Shown here piece after piece: positions 1-10,826 of a stretch of 64,000 bases of DNA. Every line of letters begins with the position of its first letter. The first letter of the stretch is position 1. A program made the position numbers and the translations under genes. The notes below the pieces were generated by a model. That model was given only the letters and a program-made list of their open reading frames with translations, made no database searches and had not been told where the DNA came from. This DNA comes from Patella vulgata (Eukaryota > Mollusca > Gastropoda > Patellidae): the NCBI RefSeq assembly GCF_932274485.2, contig NC_065883.2, positions 10,228,222 through 10,292,221 of the forward strand, given 5' to 3'.

Positions 1-236
1 TTCGATCCCTGCATTTGGCGAGAAAGTTCATCCAGATTTTCTGGCGTGGTCCCCCCATGTCAGTGATGCAGGACGGAGGGCCTGACAAGAACAGCTGTCT
101 AGTCGTTCGGATGGTCCCGTGTACACATTGGCGTGCACGTAAAAGATCCCTTGACATTTAGAATTCGATATAGGCCTAAGAGTAGGCCGTAGTGCCGCAG
201 TCCGGGCAAAATTTCCCTCATAGCACACTGTATGGC
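1..236 (+). repeat. SINE-B copy, cut by window edge
   Basis: This is a copy of the second tRNA-derived SINE family of the window (SINE-B; complete copies at 48730-49100 and 55883-56250). It starts inside the promoter B-box (TTCGATCCC) because the window begins there. It runs through the conserved body (GGCGTGCACGTAAAAGATCC, then AATTCGATATA) and stops after CACACTGTATGGCTTA, before the usual tail. The 3' end is therefore truncated. Confidence 0.85.
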
Positions 237-837
237 TTAGCGAATTTCACAGAATGGAAATATCAGGTCAAAAATGGTCTAAATCAATTCAATCAAAAAA
301 AGCCTACAATGATGAATTGAAAATTTTCAACATTCAGCGTTCTCTATGACGACATAAACCGGATATGAACAAAATGTAGAGAGAGTTGATTTTGGACATG
401 CAACCGCACGCTACTGGATCGTGACCGATCTGTAGAATATCTGTCAGTGTTTATACCCACAATTCTAACCCTAACCCTTCAGAATAGTTTTAGCCACAAT
501 CCACCGTTGTTACAGCTTCAATTTGTACATTTGACATGTAATTTAAACCTAACCCGAACCCTAACCCTAGAGAAGATATTCTCCAGGTGACACAAAGATC
601 TAGTATTAATCCATGCAACCTTCACAAATGTTTAAATAATAATTTATATAACATTTGAAGCGAGAAAACAGACCTGAACTAGTCAGATTTAGCTCTTACA
701 TAATGCATCTTTATGTCGTGGTAAATTTAATATTTTCCCCAAAATGCAAATCCGCACAGACACTTTAACAGGCGTAAAAAACTGAAAAATTATAAACGAA
801 AAAAAAAATGAAAAAAAAAAAAATGTTATCAACTTAC
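237..837. other. AT-rich stretch without recognised gene
   Basis: I see no coding exon here. Short TTAGGG-like motifs (CTAACCCTAACCC near 465-480 and 550-572) occur but do not form a telomeric array. If the minus-strand exon at 838-910 is real, this is the start of its first intron; I found no following exon before the window edge. Confidence 0.4.
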
Positions 838-910
838 TATTAGCGTCTGATACTTCAAACATGACACACAGGGCAACAGCAAAGGCTAAAATAACTGTAG
901 CAGATTTCAT
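838..910 (-). CDS. First coding exon of a small secreted protein (candidate)
   Basis: Reading on the minus strand from the ATG at 910-908, 24 codons give a typical signal peptide. A Lys follows the Met, then a hydrophobic core (ATVILAFAVALCVMF), then a polar end (EVSDAN) where cleavage could occur. The frame runs into a strong donor (GTAAGTTG) after the first base of codon 25, so the exon is 73 nt and ends in phase 1. A TATA box and an initiator-like site lie at suitable distances upstream. Only the signal peptide is visible, so the mature product is unknown: peptide hormone, antimicrobial or shell-matrix peptide are all possible. I found no second exon between here and position 1. The call is inference from the combined signal peptide, donor and promoter. 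Confidence 0.5.
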
Positions 911-979
911 CTTGACGTATGGCTGGCTGTATAATATATAGTTAGTTGAACAACAGTTAGACTGGCACCAACAGGAGTC

Positions 980-1018
980 AATATGATTAAACGAGTCAAA
1001 CTGGCCACCTTATATATA
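980..1018 (-). promoter_or_regulatory. TATA box and initiator-like site for the 838-910 exon
   Basis: On the minus strand TATATATAAG occupies 1018-1009. An initiator-like TCATATT (986-980) lies about 30 nt further on. Transcription from about 984 would give a 5' UTR of about 70 nt before the ATG at 910. Confidence 0.45.
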
Positions 1019-1470
1019 CCTCCTATCATGGGGACAAACATCCTGTTCGTTATGACGGGGGAAAGATAATTTCGCAGTTTATCGCCTTAACCCGGACACT
1101 GACCTGGTTCCTCGCGATAGATTTGTTGATTTAAGGTATTTAACAATCCAGCTGACCTTGTTATTACCTGCCAGTATTAGACCAGGGGCAGCTTTTTGTC
1201 TAAACGGATGCTGAACCAGTAACATATATTTAGAGAGCCAATCGGAGACGTTGTAGGTAGCGAGTCGACTGTTTCTGCTGACAATAAAATGTGTTTTTTT
1301 CATTGGCGATGATTCACCCACACACAAAAAACAAAAACAAGAAAAAACCCGGGTCAAAAGATCCTGAAATTCCGCGAAATGATACGACACCCTAAATTTA
1401 TTTCGTACTTAGTTTGCATTTTCGCTTTAATTGCCCTTTCTATTACGTTTTGACAGCTAAATATATTTGT

Positions 1471-1653
1471 TAAGGCTAGCTCAGTTTTTGTCAAGGTTGT
1501 TGAGATGTAAATAAGGCGATTATTGGCAAGATTGTAGGTTAGGATTAGGGTAAGCATTGGAGCTCTAGAGGTCCAGGGTTAGGGTTAGCGTTGGGATTAG
1601 CACTAACCCTGTTTACATCTCGTGACCTATGACGAAAAATTGAGCTGGCCTTA
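1471..1653. mobile_element. MITE with terminal inverted repeats (AGCTCAATTTTT family)
   Basis: The ends are imperfect inverted repeats of about 40 bp (TAAGGCTAGCTCAGTTTTTG on the left, the complement of ATTGAGCTGGCCTTA on the right). The core holds several TTAGGG-like motifs. A second copy in opposite orientation is at 61103-61275, and relatives are at 22041-22196 and 31219-31583. There is no coding capacity. Confidence 0.75.
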
Positions 1654-1869
1654 TCATTTAGCACTAACAACGTTTTGACCATTCTGTTCACGTCATTGAG
1701 CACACCAGTTTGATATCAACGTAAATACACCACATCACAAACAGGGATATGTTTGGCCATTCATTCATTTTTTTTTTGTTGGAGTCCAACTAAAGTTTTA
1801 AAACTTAAATGCGAGTTTATTTTTCATTGTCTTTATTCTTAGTATAAGCATATATCTTAAATATTATGT

Positions 1870-1995
1870 TTAATGATACATTATGGGAGATTAAATAAAG
1901 AGCTGGCAGTTTTCACTATAATAGTTAAAAACTAGATAATGTAAAGGGAATTTGCTGAAAATTTCAGTCAAATTGATACACTCTGATGGTTTTCT
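1870..1995 (+). mobile_element. TTAA-1 MITE, left-end fragment
   Basis: This is the left 125 bp of the TTAA-1 family. It begins at a TTAA and reads ATGATACATTATGGGAGATT, followed by the family motif TTGCTGAAAATTTCAGTCAA. The right end is missing. Confidence 0.75.
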
Positions 1996-2948
1996 TAAAG
2001 GCAGTTTGAATTGTTCTATTTTAAAATTATATGCGTGGAATCACCATCGCAACACCAAACTTAATTCTTAAATTGTAAATTGTATTTTTGTTTAATTTTA
2101 TTGTATTTGAATATAAAGATAAAATTTACTTTAGAAAATAAAACAAATAGCGTAAATTTACATTTCATCATAGACATATATATACAACGAAAACCAAATC
2201 TCGAACAACAAATCTCCAAATACAAATCTTGCAAATTCTCAGAAATAAAAGTCTGTGTACGTATGAAATTTAAGCGTCAAAATATAGAGGAGTGGCGTAT
2301 TAACCTTGTGGGAAAATTTCAGCTCAAAAACGTCAAAATCGCTTATCCGGACACATAACCCATTTAAGATTTCGTTTCAATTTTGTTATTGGGTGACCTG
2401 ATATCTATTACCTTTCCTTTACAGTCCATGACCCACGTGCTGTACTTGATAAACAAAGAGGTAAATTTCATCTAGTATATGTGTTTAAGATGTCTCTTAT
2501 CACCGCCCCCCCCCCATTAATTTTTATTTTTGTTTTAATTCTTTAATAATATTTATTTTAATCAGAGTCATTTATGATTTCTTTCTTTTTTATTATGGTT
2601 TTAATTCTGCATAAATTGATAGAGTCCTAGATTTTTACAATATGATTGGTTATATATTGATGTTTAATAGGAGTTGTAGATTAATGGTATATATCAGTAA
2701 TATATGGTTTCTTATTCACGTCATGGTTGTTTTTAATCTCTATTCGTAATATGGAGATTAAGGGTTTATTATTATCAATTGTTGTTTTTAGCATGAATTT
2801 AATTTGTAAATTTCATTCCGTTTAAGGGTTTCTCATTGGGTTAGGGTTAGGGTAGTTTACTTAGGTATGAGGTTTGACTTTAAATGGCGTCGGCTTCAAA
2901 TTGTTAATTAGTTTATTGTTATCCGTTTGTATATAACCTTCTGTTACA
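1996..2948. other. AT-rich intergenic DNA
   Basis: Low-complexity AT-rich DNA. A 92-codon open frame at 2080-2358 has Lys/Asn/Ile-rich composition and no recognisable domain; I take it as chance. Nothing else can be supported. Confidence 0.4.
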
Positions 2949-3113
2949 CAGGCCCGTAGCCAGCTTGTTTTTAGGGGGGGGGGGACACCCAGGACAGTCT
3001 ATAGTAGGTATTTTAGAGCTATGGTCGACAAATTGTTTTGGGGGGCTGGCGGGGCGGCAAAACATTTTATCAGGGGGGCATTGCCCCCCTCCCCCCCGCT
3101 GGCTACGGGCCTG
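2949..3113. mobile_element. Short foldback element with perfect 16-bp inverted repeats
   Basis: CAGGCCCGTAGCCAGC at 2949-2964 is perfectly inverted at 3098-3113. Inside each end lies a G-run or C-run (2975-2985 and 3084-3097), so the whole 165 bp can fold back. I found no clear target-site duplication, so the superfamily is not assigned. Confidence 0.75.
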
Positions 3114-3254
3114 TTGGAGAGTATCCGCACTGAAACGTTGGAGTTAATAAACCTAGAGAATGCTATCCATAAAGATGTCTGTACATATAAAATGAAAGTC
3201 CGGTTTTATCCAGACACCGTATAATACAGCTTGGGACGCAGGTTTAACTTGTAA

Positions 3255-3365
3255 GAAAATGTATCACGTATATTGAGTTAATTGCTCTGTGCTAAGGTAG
3301 GCTCTAGAGGATTTTAAGACCTTTTAACACAAAATTAAGCAGATTTATTCGCAAATATAATCGAG
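3255..3365 (+). repeat. Dispersed repeat shared with 6310-6405 (inverted)
   Basis: ATGTATCACGTATATTG and AACACAAAATTAAGCAG with surrounding sequence recur in reverse complement at about 6310-6405. This suggests a fragment of an unnamed interspersed repeat. No coding content. Confidence 0.6.
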
Positions 3366-3464
3366 TTCGGACCATTGGCATCTGTCGCTAAAATATCAAA
3401 TTTCTCACTACTTTATATTCATCCGCATGTTAACATGCACTCAGATTGATTATTTAACATTTAA

Positions 3465-3858
3465 TTAAACATGCATTATGCAAAAGCTAAATCTGCCTAT
3501 TGCAGGTCTTTCTTTAGGCCTGGAATGTTTTCTAAAGTATTAATTAGACATTAATAAACTGATCCAGGCCTTAATCAACCCTCGATGGCATCAGATTTCT
3601 CCGATATTAAATAGATTAGAATGGTTCAGCGATACTTTGATTTAATCAAATGTGGAGGACCGAGACTTAGCACCGATCAACCAGTACCTTGGTTGAAATT
3701 GTTGCACGTCTGTCAAACCTTCAAAGGCTAATATCTTCGCTTGCAATAGAGTAATTTGAATGAAATTTTCAAATTATTTATTTTACATCCTCTACTTTCG
3801 AACTATTATAGCAAGGATGGCTAGTCCTTTATCTAAATCTTACATAATGTATGTTTAA
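3465..3858 (-). mobile_element. TTAA-1 MITE, near full length
   Basis: Both ends sit on TTAA. In plus-strand reading the left end is TTAAACATGCATTATGCAAA followed by GCTAAATCTGCC and TATTGCAGGTC, which is the family's right end inverted. The other end reads TTACATAATGTATGTTTAA. The inner motif AATGAAATTTTCA is present. There is no open frame; it is a non-autonomous element. Confidence 0.8.
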
Positions 3859-4046
3859 ATTAAGGAAACAAAATCAAAATACAAACGTTATATAATCTTT
3901 CGACTTGGATTCACCCGGATTTAAAACATGACGGCAGGCTTGCATAGGTCGACAAAACTTCAATTGATCCACATATCTTTGTAAAAACTTAACGGAACTG
4001 AATCATTTTTGGACTATTACTATTAGAGATTCCTACATAATATTGT

Positions 4047-4250
4047 ACAAGTTCATCAGAATTTTCCGACGTGGTTTCCCCTTGTCAGTGGTGCAGGACA
4101 AGGGCCTGGCAAGGACAGCTGTCAAGTCATTCGGAGGTCCCGTGTATCCCCTGGCAGTTGGAATTCGATATAAGACTAGGCCATAGCACACTGTATGGCG
4201 TATGCCCATCTTCATTAGCCCAATCGGAGCAGAGCAGTAGGACGTTAAAC
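4047..4250 (+). repeat. SINE-B copy, 5' truncated and internally deleted
   Basis: It matches SINE-B from the TTTTCCGACGTGGTTTCCCC region to the tail CAGTAGGACGTTAAACCTCA. A central stretch (the GGCGTGCACGTAAAAGATCC part) is missing. The tRNA-like head is absent. Confidence 0.8.
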
Positions 4251-4587
4251 CTCATAGCATTATATTATATATTTAACTAATTGTTGGTTTCAAATTACAC
4301 TATAAACCCCAGAATGCCTCGTTCGGAAATTTTGTCCAAGCCTGGCAATTTTGCCACGTTGTCGTGGTAAAAACAAAATGCCACGTTTGTCTGGAGTTCC
4401 AAAACGTATTTTTTGTTTAAATTGCCATGTTTTTGGAACGAGTTATTTTGTCCAGAACGAGGCTGTTAACAAAGATGGATACATGATTTTTTAAAAGGGT
4501 TTGGGGCGGGGTTCAGCCAAACCAAAGTCTCGTCGAGCGTATCGAGGACAGCATAATATTATTTGGCGATTGTGTAGAGAAAAAAAC

Positions 4588-4806
4588 CACAAGGCAAAGT
4601 CTTGACTAGAAATGACATTCATTGCATAAAGAGTTTGTTACATTCTTTGTTGCAGTTTCATATGTTCACACAATATTTCCAACAAAGAGATGTGAGAAAT
4701 GAAAAACAGCCAAGTTAAAAGCGGAGCGAAATCAATAATTGTATTTTAGATCTTTGAAAATTATTAATTACAAATATGCTGTTCCTGTTTTTATATAATA
4801 AACGAT
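4588..4806 (+). repeat. Left arm of a 220-bp inverted repeat
   Basis: This segment is about 90% identical by eye to the reverse complement of 6414-6639. Shared blocks include AAGAGTTTGTTACATTCTTT, GCAGTTTCATATGTT and ATGCTGTTCCTGTTTTTATA. The Tc1-type element at 4955-6204 lies between the arms. Confidence 0.75.
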
Positions 4807-4954
4807 ATTATATTTAATATATTTCATGAAATTTTATGTAATTGACACTCAGTTGTATGTATAAAAATTGCAAAAGCAGTATCTAAACGGCCAATTTAAT
4901 TAAATTCCATCGAAACATGAAATAGACACAATTTATGTTTATATACTGAGCGCC

Positions 4955-6204
4955 ATGGAAAACGCATTACTTTTTTTCCCAAATATTTTATTACTAGGTA
5001 GTTTTGTATGTATAATATTATGCAATACTATGAACTATTTTTTCACACAATGCTCCCAAACGCAAAAAGTATCGGCCCGTGTGCACAAAAAAAATTGCAC
5101 GAGATGCACATGAAAAACCCAATATTCACGTGCAGCATTGTGTGTGAGCCCTTTAAAAGCATGTTTTCAACTTAATGTGCAGTACATGAACTGTGAAACG
5201 TCAATCTGTCGTAATTTGTTGTTGGACGTGTGAAGGAATCGAGCTAGAGATGCCGAGACTTACTGAAAATCAACGGAATGAAGCCATGGGAATATCCAGG
5301 GCTGGCATGTCTACACGTGCTATTGCCAGACACTTCAATTGTCATCAGTCCACTATTGTAAGGTTGATGGAACGTGTTCGAGTTACTGGATCAACACGTG
5401 ACCGATAACGTCCTGGTCCACAACGCGTTACAACTCAAGACCGCTACATCCGGGTCACTCATCTGCGTGACAGATTCCGCCCAGCTACTCGAACAGGTGA
5501 AGCAGTCGTCGGAAGACAAGGACGAGTAAGTGCCAACACCGTAAGACGTCGTCTAAGAGAAGTAGAACTCCGTGCACGACGACCTTATGTTGGAGCTATC
5601 CTCAGGGATCATCATCGTCAGCGGCGTTTGATATGGGCTCAAGGACACCAGACATGGAGAAGAGTAGACTGGCAAAGTGTGCTCTTCGGTGATGAGAGTC
5701 GCTTTCATCTTTATCACGCTGATGGCCGTCAACGTGTGTGGAGACGTCTTGGGAAACGTCTTGCAGACTGCTGCGTCTTCGAAACGAATCGATGGGGTGG
5801 GGGAAATGTAATGGTGTGGGGAGGCTTCACATTTCATCACCGGACCGCCCTATCGGAGACCACAGATGCACACCATTGCTGCTTTAGAAGCTGCTCTTGT
5901 CCAAGAATGGAACAATTTTCCTCAGGCCTTCTTTCAAACATTGGTAAATTCCATGCGACGTCGCTGCACAGCGTGCGTAAGAGCTCGTGGAGGAAACGCG
6001 CGCTACTGACATCTGTGTCGTACTTTTGGTTTTTACCCCTCTGACTTTGTACCGTTGATTACAGATTAAACATCCATAAGTGTACAAATGTGTTGTTATT
6101 GATGTGTTCCCATTTGAATATTGTTCAAAATAAGAAGCAAAATAAATAAGATATGTTTACAGGATCATTTTGTTATACGAAAAACTAAGTGATGCGTTTT
6201 CCAT
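4955..6204 (+). mobile_element. Tc1/mariner-type transposon A (damaged)
   Basis: Ends are inverted repeats ATGGAAAACGCATTACTT (4955-) and its imperfect complement ending ATGCGTTTTCCAT (to 6204). The element encloses a damaged Tc1-like transposase at 5250-6009. A clear TA duplication is not obvious because the outer flanks are AT-rich. The element lies between the two arms of a larger inverted repeat. Confidence 0.8.
5250..6009 (+). pseudogene. Tc1-like transposase, non-functional
   Basis: From the ATG at 5250 the frame reads MPRLTENQRNEAMGISRAGM, a helix-turn-helix N-terminus (TRAIARHFNCHQSTIVRLM). A stop at 5406-5408 breaks the frame, which then continues through RVTTQDRYIRVTHLRDRF and SVLFGDESRFHLY, holding the first catalytic Asp, to NVMVWGGFTFHHRTAL. 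The middle catalytic region (second Asp and the Glu of the DD34E triad) has been deleted. The family's C-terminus (WNNFPQAFFQTLVNSMRRR, then RARGGNARY) follows at about 5870-6009 in another frame. It can therefore no longer be active. Confidence 0.85.
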
Positions 6205-6413
6205 ATAATGACATGCAAAGTGAACAATTTTATTAAGAATGCTAATTACATTTTCATCCTTCGGGTGACCGGCCTACGTCTGCATTCTTATTTAAAGGGT
6301 CGATCTGGACTATATTTTCGAGAATAAAACTGCTTAATTTTGTGTTAAAGCCTTTAAAATCTTCGACATTTGGGCCGAGCAATATACGTGATACGTTTTG
6401 ATCTTAAAACCGT

Positions 6414-6639
6414 CGTTTATTATATAAAACAGGAACAGCATATCTGTAATTAATAATATTCAAAGACCTAAAATACAATTATTGAGTTCTCTCAACTTTG
6501 AACGTGGCTGCTTTTCATTTCTCACATCTCATGGTTGGGAATATTGTGTAAACATATGAAACTGCAACAAAGAATGTAACAAACTCTTTTTATGCAACGA
6601 ATGTCATTTCTAGTCAAAACTTTGCCTTGTGTTTTACCC
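6414..6639 (-). repeat. Right arm of the inverted repeat partner of 4588-4806
   Basis: Reverse-complement partner of 4588-4806. The adjoining 6310-6405 matches 3255-3365 in inverse orientation. The arm is thus part of a mosaic of older repeats rather than a simple single element. Confidence 0.75.
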
Positions 6640-6663
6640 AATAAATTATCCTTGATTCCATAA

Positions 6664-6937
6664 AGAGAGAGAGAAATGGGTTTTAACTTCCACTCGACAC
6701 AAGCTAGGTCATTTTGAGACTAACATATGGTTTAATTTTATTTCAATAATTCGCTTGCGCATAGGGGTCTTTAGCAGTGGGAGGAAACCGGAGGACCCGG
6801 AGAAAACCCAAGAGGTTGGACAGGCGACCCTACTCCTTGTCACGTACAACCGGGGATTCGAAACCACGCCAGTTGACTCTATGACAGGCTTTATGATACA
6901 GCACGCACGTGCTAACCATTCGGCCAGTCCCCCCACC
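6664..6937 (-). repeat. SINE-A copy, near full length
   Basis: On the minus strand it starts with a tRNA-like head containing an A box (TGGCCGAATGGTTAGC) and a B box (GGTTTCGAATCCC). It continues through the body (CTCCGGGTCCTCCGGTTTCC, then CACTGCTAAAGACCCC) and ends in a (CT)n tail preceded by an AAACCCATTTC variant. This is the first of two SINE families; A-box and B-box spacing indicates a tRNA (Leu/Ser-like) origin. Confidence 0.85.
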
Positions 6938-6947
6938 AACCACCAAA

Positions 6948-8437
6948 TATACTATTCAAAAAAAGTAGGGGATATTTGATTTTGGGGGCATAATACTAAA
7001 ATATGCAAATGACTACGAAAAAAGTCACTATAGAACCTAACAGAAGAAACATTTCCAGTTACATGTGACGCCCAAACGCAACAATAGCTACCGCATGGAA
7101 TGCAGGTGATGCTTGGGATCATCATGGGGGTCCAACCCAAGATTTGCACGACCCTGACTTTGAATGTTACAGTCATTGTGGCATTGAATTCCAGGGTGGA
7201 AACATCAGTTTAATTGTTTTAGTGACCAGAAAACAAATTTTGATATGCGTCGACTTACCCAAAATGAAAGGTTACGTGCCCTTGGCATGCTACAGATCGG
7301 CACAACACAGGCGGTTGTGGCGCGGACGATGAATGTTTCTCAGTGTGATACACAATCTGTACAGGACAGACCACGCTCAGGTCGACCAAGGGCGACAACT
7401 CAAGCCCAGGATCGATTTATCCGTACCTTGGCCTTGAGAAATCGTGTCATCACAGCAAATCAGATCAGCGCTCGTCTTCAAACAGACACTGGTGTGAGAG
7501 TGAGTGGCCGGACGATTCGGAATCGACTGCATAGGGTCACCTTCGCGCCCGACGTCCTCGCGTGATCCCTTGTTTGAGAGATCATCACATTCAGGTGTAG
7601 GGATCGTCAACACTGGGATAATCGACGCTGGAGCAATGTGATGTTTTCAGATGAGTCAAGGTTCACTGTTGATTTTTTGGACAGACGTAGGAGGGTGTGG
7701 CGTCGTCGAAACGAGCGCTTCCAAGACGTTAACGTCATCAGACATGATCGATTTGGGGGTGGTTCTGTTATGGTGTGGGGAGGCATCAATGTTGCTGGAA
7801 GAACGGCTTTACATGTTGTTGCAGGGCGTGTTACAGGCCAGTACTACCGGGACAACATCTTGGCAGTCCATGTTGTGCCGTTCGCACGACGTCATGGCCG
7901 CCGTTTCATCTTCCAGGATGACAACGCAAGATGTCACAGGGCCAGGATCGTTACAGGTTACCTCCAACAACAGAACATCACCACATTACCTTGGCCAGCA
8001 CTGAGTCCCGACCTCTCCCCCATCGAGCATGTCTGGGACATGCTTGGACAGAGGTTACGTCAACGTCAACAACGTCCTGCCAATGTCCAAGAACTTGCTG
8101 CTGCGTTGCAACAGGAATGGGACAATCTGGACCAAAATGACCTTAGACGTCTCATTAGGAGTATGCCACGTCAGATCAATGCTTGTTTGGCAAACAGAGG
8201 AGAATTTACCCGTTACTGACTTGGTTGTGATGCTGTGGTAACTTTGCTGTTTGACCCCGGGTATCATTTTACCCTTATAATGGTCAGTCTGTGCCTTACT
8301 TAGTCTAACGATCATTTGGAATAAATCGATGAATGTGAACTTCATTTCATTTTGTCATTTGTTTCTTCGTCAGTTTCATTAGGTGACTTTAATAACACTT
8401 AAAAATCAAATATCCCCTACTTTTTTTGAATAGTATA
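6948..8437 (+). mobile_element. Tc1-type transposon B
   Basis: A roughly 35-bp inverted repeat bounds it: TATACTATTCAAAAAAAGTA then GGGGATATTTGATTTT at left, and the complement at 8402-8437. TA at the outer ends fits TA target preference. It encodes a Tc1-like transposase with a DD34E catalytic triad and looks younger than transposon A. A shortened relative sits at 34639-35324. Confidence 0.9.
7245..8219 (+). pseudogene. Tc1-like DD34E transposase with a broken frame
   Basis: The start MRRLTQNERLRALGMLQIGT opens the N-terminal helix-turn-helix, followed by SVQDRPRSGRPRATTQ. The first frame closes at 7563-7565. The catalytic half is open in another frame from about 7600 to 8219. It shows NVMFSDESRFTVDF (first Asp), IFQDDNARCHRARI (second Asp) and SPDLSPIEHVWD (Glu). 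Thirty-four residues separate the last two acids, the Tc1 spacing. The C-terminus SMPRQINACLANRGEFTRY is intact. At least two frame breaks lie in the middle, and part of the second DNA-binding helix seems lost near 7345. Product: cut-and-paste transposase, now inactive. Confidence 0.85.
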
Positions 8438-8876
8438 TTAGACCATCCCAAGGCTATTAAAATATGTAGCAGAGAAGAGAGTATGCGTGATATGTTGGAT
8501 GTGGGGAGTTTTTGTTTAAGTGTACTTTGCACATCTAGCCAGGGACTCATATAGCACTACATAGTGCTGCGTGGTACTACAAAATTCCATTTTGATTCAT
8601 TTCAGAAATTTCATGATGATTGAATCGTCACTGAAACATTTGCTGCATAACTCTGGAAGTTAATTATGATCAAAAATCATTGAAAATCTATATGGTGTTT
8701 TCTTTCAATGTAATTTATAAAATTCTAACAAGATTTTGTAACGAAGTGACGTATTAACTCTGTAAGTCATCTTCAGGAATCAGACCACCTTTAATTTCCC
8801 CACAGACTTCAATATGTTAATTCTGGTCTCTTGCCTGACTACAACTCTTTCCCAAATTTTCGTTGGGCTGAATAGC
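8438..8876. other. No feature recognised
   Basis: AT-rich DNA between transposon B and the next SINE. No exon, repeat family or RNA gene could be supported. Confidence 0.4.
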
Positions 8877-8887
8877 TTTTCACTACA

Positions 8888-9155
8888 GGGGGGTTGGATG
8901 GCCGAATGGTTAGCTCGTACGCGCTTTATCATAAGGTCTGTCATGGAGTCAACTAGCATGGTTTCGATTACCCGGTTGTATGTGATAAGGAGTAGGGTCG
9001 TCTGTTCAATCTCGTGGGTTTCCTCCGGGTTTGTTCCACTGCTAAAGACCCCTACGCACAAGCAAATTATTTAAATGAAATTCAACCATATGTTAGTCCC
9101 GAAATGATCTAGTTTGTGTCGCATGGACGGTAAACCCCATTTCTCTCTCTCTCTT
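8888..9155 (+). repeat. SINE-A copy with target-site duplication
   Basis: A 268-bp copy reading GGTTGGATGGCCGAATGGTT at its head and ending in ACCCCATTTCTCTCTCTC. It is flanked by the direct repeat TTTTCACTACA (8877-8887 and 9156-9166), the mark of a retroposed insertion. The body has a small deletion at the CCTCCGGTTTCCTCC segment. Confidence 0.9.
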
Positions 9156-9166
9156 TTTTCACTACA

Positions 9167-9527
9167 GACAGAGCAAGAAATGGTCATGTTTTTGCTCCTG
9201 AGTTTATATGAGATCAACCTTACATTTTGAGATACATAAACTAAAAACAAGTACAGGTAACTTTAGGGGTCTTTAGTGGTAGGTTGAAACTAGAACACCT
9301 GGAAAAAACCATGAGGTTCGCCAGGTGGAACTCTGACTTTAAGCCTTACAAATCAACCAACCTCTTATTTTTTTTTATTTTATTTTTTTATTTTCACTGA
9401 GAAATGAAATTGAACAAAGATAAAACTATTCAATTACAAAAATTAAGTAGACTCACCCAATCATACACTACTATATGTATCTAAGTATAATAATGGACAT
9501 ATGCATGTATCTAATTCATTCATCAAC
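9167..9527. other. Degenerate SINE-A piece and T-rich DNA
   Basis: About 9262-9345 resembles the SINE-A centre in minus orientation (GGGGTCTTTAGTGGTAGG, then ACCATGAGGTTCGCCAGG), strongly diverged. The rest is T-rich without features. Confidence 0.45.
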
Positions 9528-9815
9528 TTAAAGATTATGTTAAGAGCTATATCTGTCTATTGCAGGTCTTTAGATTGGCTTCAAATGTTATATCAATTAT
9601 TTAGACATTTATTTACATGACAAGCCAATAATCATCTCTCTAGACCATTGGGTGGCCAAGAGTTAAATGTATTTATATACCATTGCCATTTAATAATTTA
9701 ATTTAAAGATGGATAATCTAGACTTAATATTGATTATCAAGTATCATAATAAACAATAATAAACGATCTACACTACATCTTCAAACAATGATAACTTCAC
9801 TCATGATAATGAAAT
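9528..9815 (-). mobile_element. TTAA-1 MITE, diverged, right part missing
   Basis: It begins TTAAAGATTATGTTAAGAGC followed by TCTATTGCAGGTCTTTAG, the family end in inverse orientation. It keeps GATGGATAATCTAGACTTAA and AACAATGATAACTTCACTCA before fading out. Confidence 0.6.
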
Positions 9816-9946
9816 GTATAATACAGTCCTGAAGCCTCCCTTTCCAGAGAAATTTATCACAAATCAAGTTATATAAGTGTCAATAAAGATTGATATCAAT
9901 AAAATTTCTGTATCAGTGGCCCCACCCCATCAAACCGCCTTAAGAA

Positions 9947-10089
9947 CAATTTGATTAAAACACAGATCCTATTTCGTTTCGTTTTTATAGTTCAAAATTT
10001 CGTTTTACTTGTCTTTACTACACTTGGTGTAGGCCATCAAAAGTATAAAAAAACGAAACGAAATATAGATCTGTATTTTAATCAGATTG
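9947..10089. mobile_element. Short MITE with 9-bp target duplication
   Basis: Inverted ends CAATTTGATTAAAACACAG and the complement of CTGTATTTTAATCAGATTG enclose mirrored CGTTTCGTTTTT blocks. CCTTAAGAA (9938-9946) and CCTGAAGAA (10090-10098) flank it, a 9-bp duplication with one change. Relatives lie at 24918-25280, 57800-58116, 63844-63956, about 42600-42690 and about 33005-33180. A 9-bp duplication fits Mutator-like or Merlin-like transposition (inference). Confidence 0.75.
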
Positions 10090-10826
10090 CCTGAAGAAAG
10101 TTCAAAAGTTAAAGTAAGCAATTTGGACTCCCAATCAGAAAACAATAATGGCACTGTTTTTGACTGATCGAACCAAGACATATTCCAAATTACGTTTTTT
10201 GATTACTTCTGTTGACTGTTTTCCGTATCCAGAACCAAACCGATTGATCCAGGATGTTCCACATCACGTTTTTCAACTTGAATTAAGTTTGACGCCACCC
10301 CCTGCTGGAATATACAGGCACCACCATTGAGTATAAATAAATTATACAGAGTAATTAAAATAAAATTGGGAAAACTTCAGGCCAGTGTGGGAGAAATTAC
10401 TCCTAATTGATATTAAACTAAATTGCTTGGACTGTACATGTTAGTATCCATGTATAATGTAGCCTTTACCTTTACTTGGGTATTTTCCCTTTCAATCAGA
10501 AAAAGTAAAGAAAATTAAGAAATCAACAGGTCAGTGTAAATAACTAGCTACACAAAACATGAGAAAAAAACAACAAAAAAAACCTCAACAATATACCGAT
10601 AAATTTGTTGATAAAACTCATTGACTAAACATTAAATAAGGCAATCTACATGTACCGGTACATTAAATTGTTTCAATGGCATTTAGTAATTGAACTGGAA
10701 TATACAGATCACAATTCTATGGAATACAATTACAGATTACTGAGCGATGTTTCGACTAGACTTCTCTAGTTATTATTCTATGGAATACAATTACTACTTA
10801 TTACTGAGCGATGTTTCGACTAGGCT
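10090..10826. other. AT-rich DNA, no gene
   Basis: No supported exon. A roughly 57-bp direct duplication (TTCTATGGAATACAATTAC, then TTACTGAGCGATGTTTCGAC) occurs at about 10715-10770 and 10775-10830. It leads into the hairpin that follows. Confidence 0.45.

Noticed and set aside
460-580. Telomeric repeats (CTAACCC runs), also at 1550-1610, 2840 and 61160-61230
   Set aside because: They are only two or three units and mostly lie inside a dispersed MITE; not a chromosome end.
8888-8975. tRNA genes suggested by A-box and B-box motifs here and in other copies
   Set aside because: They are heads of SINEs: acceptor stems do not close, a common body and tail follow, and the same sequence recurs many times.
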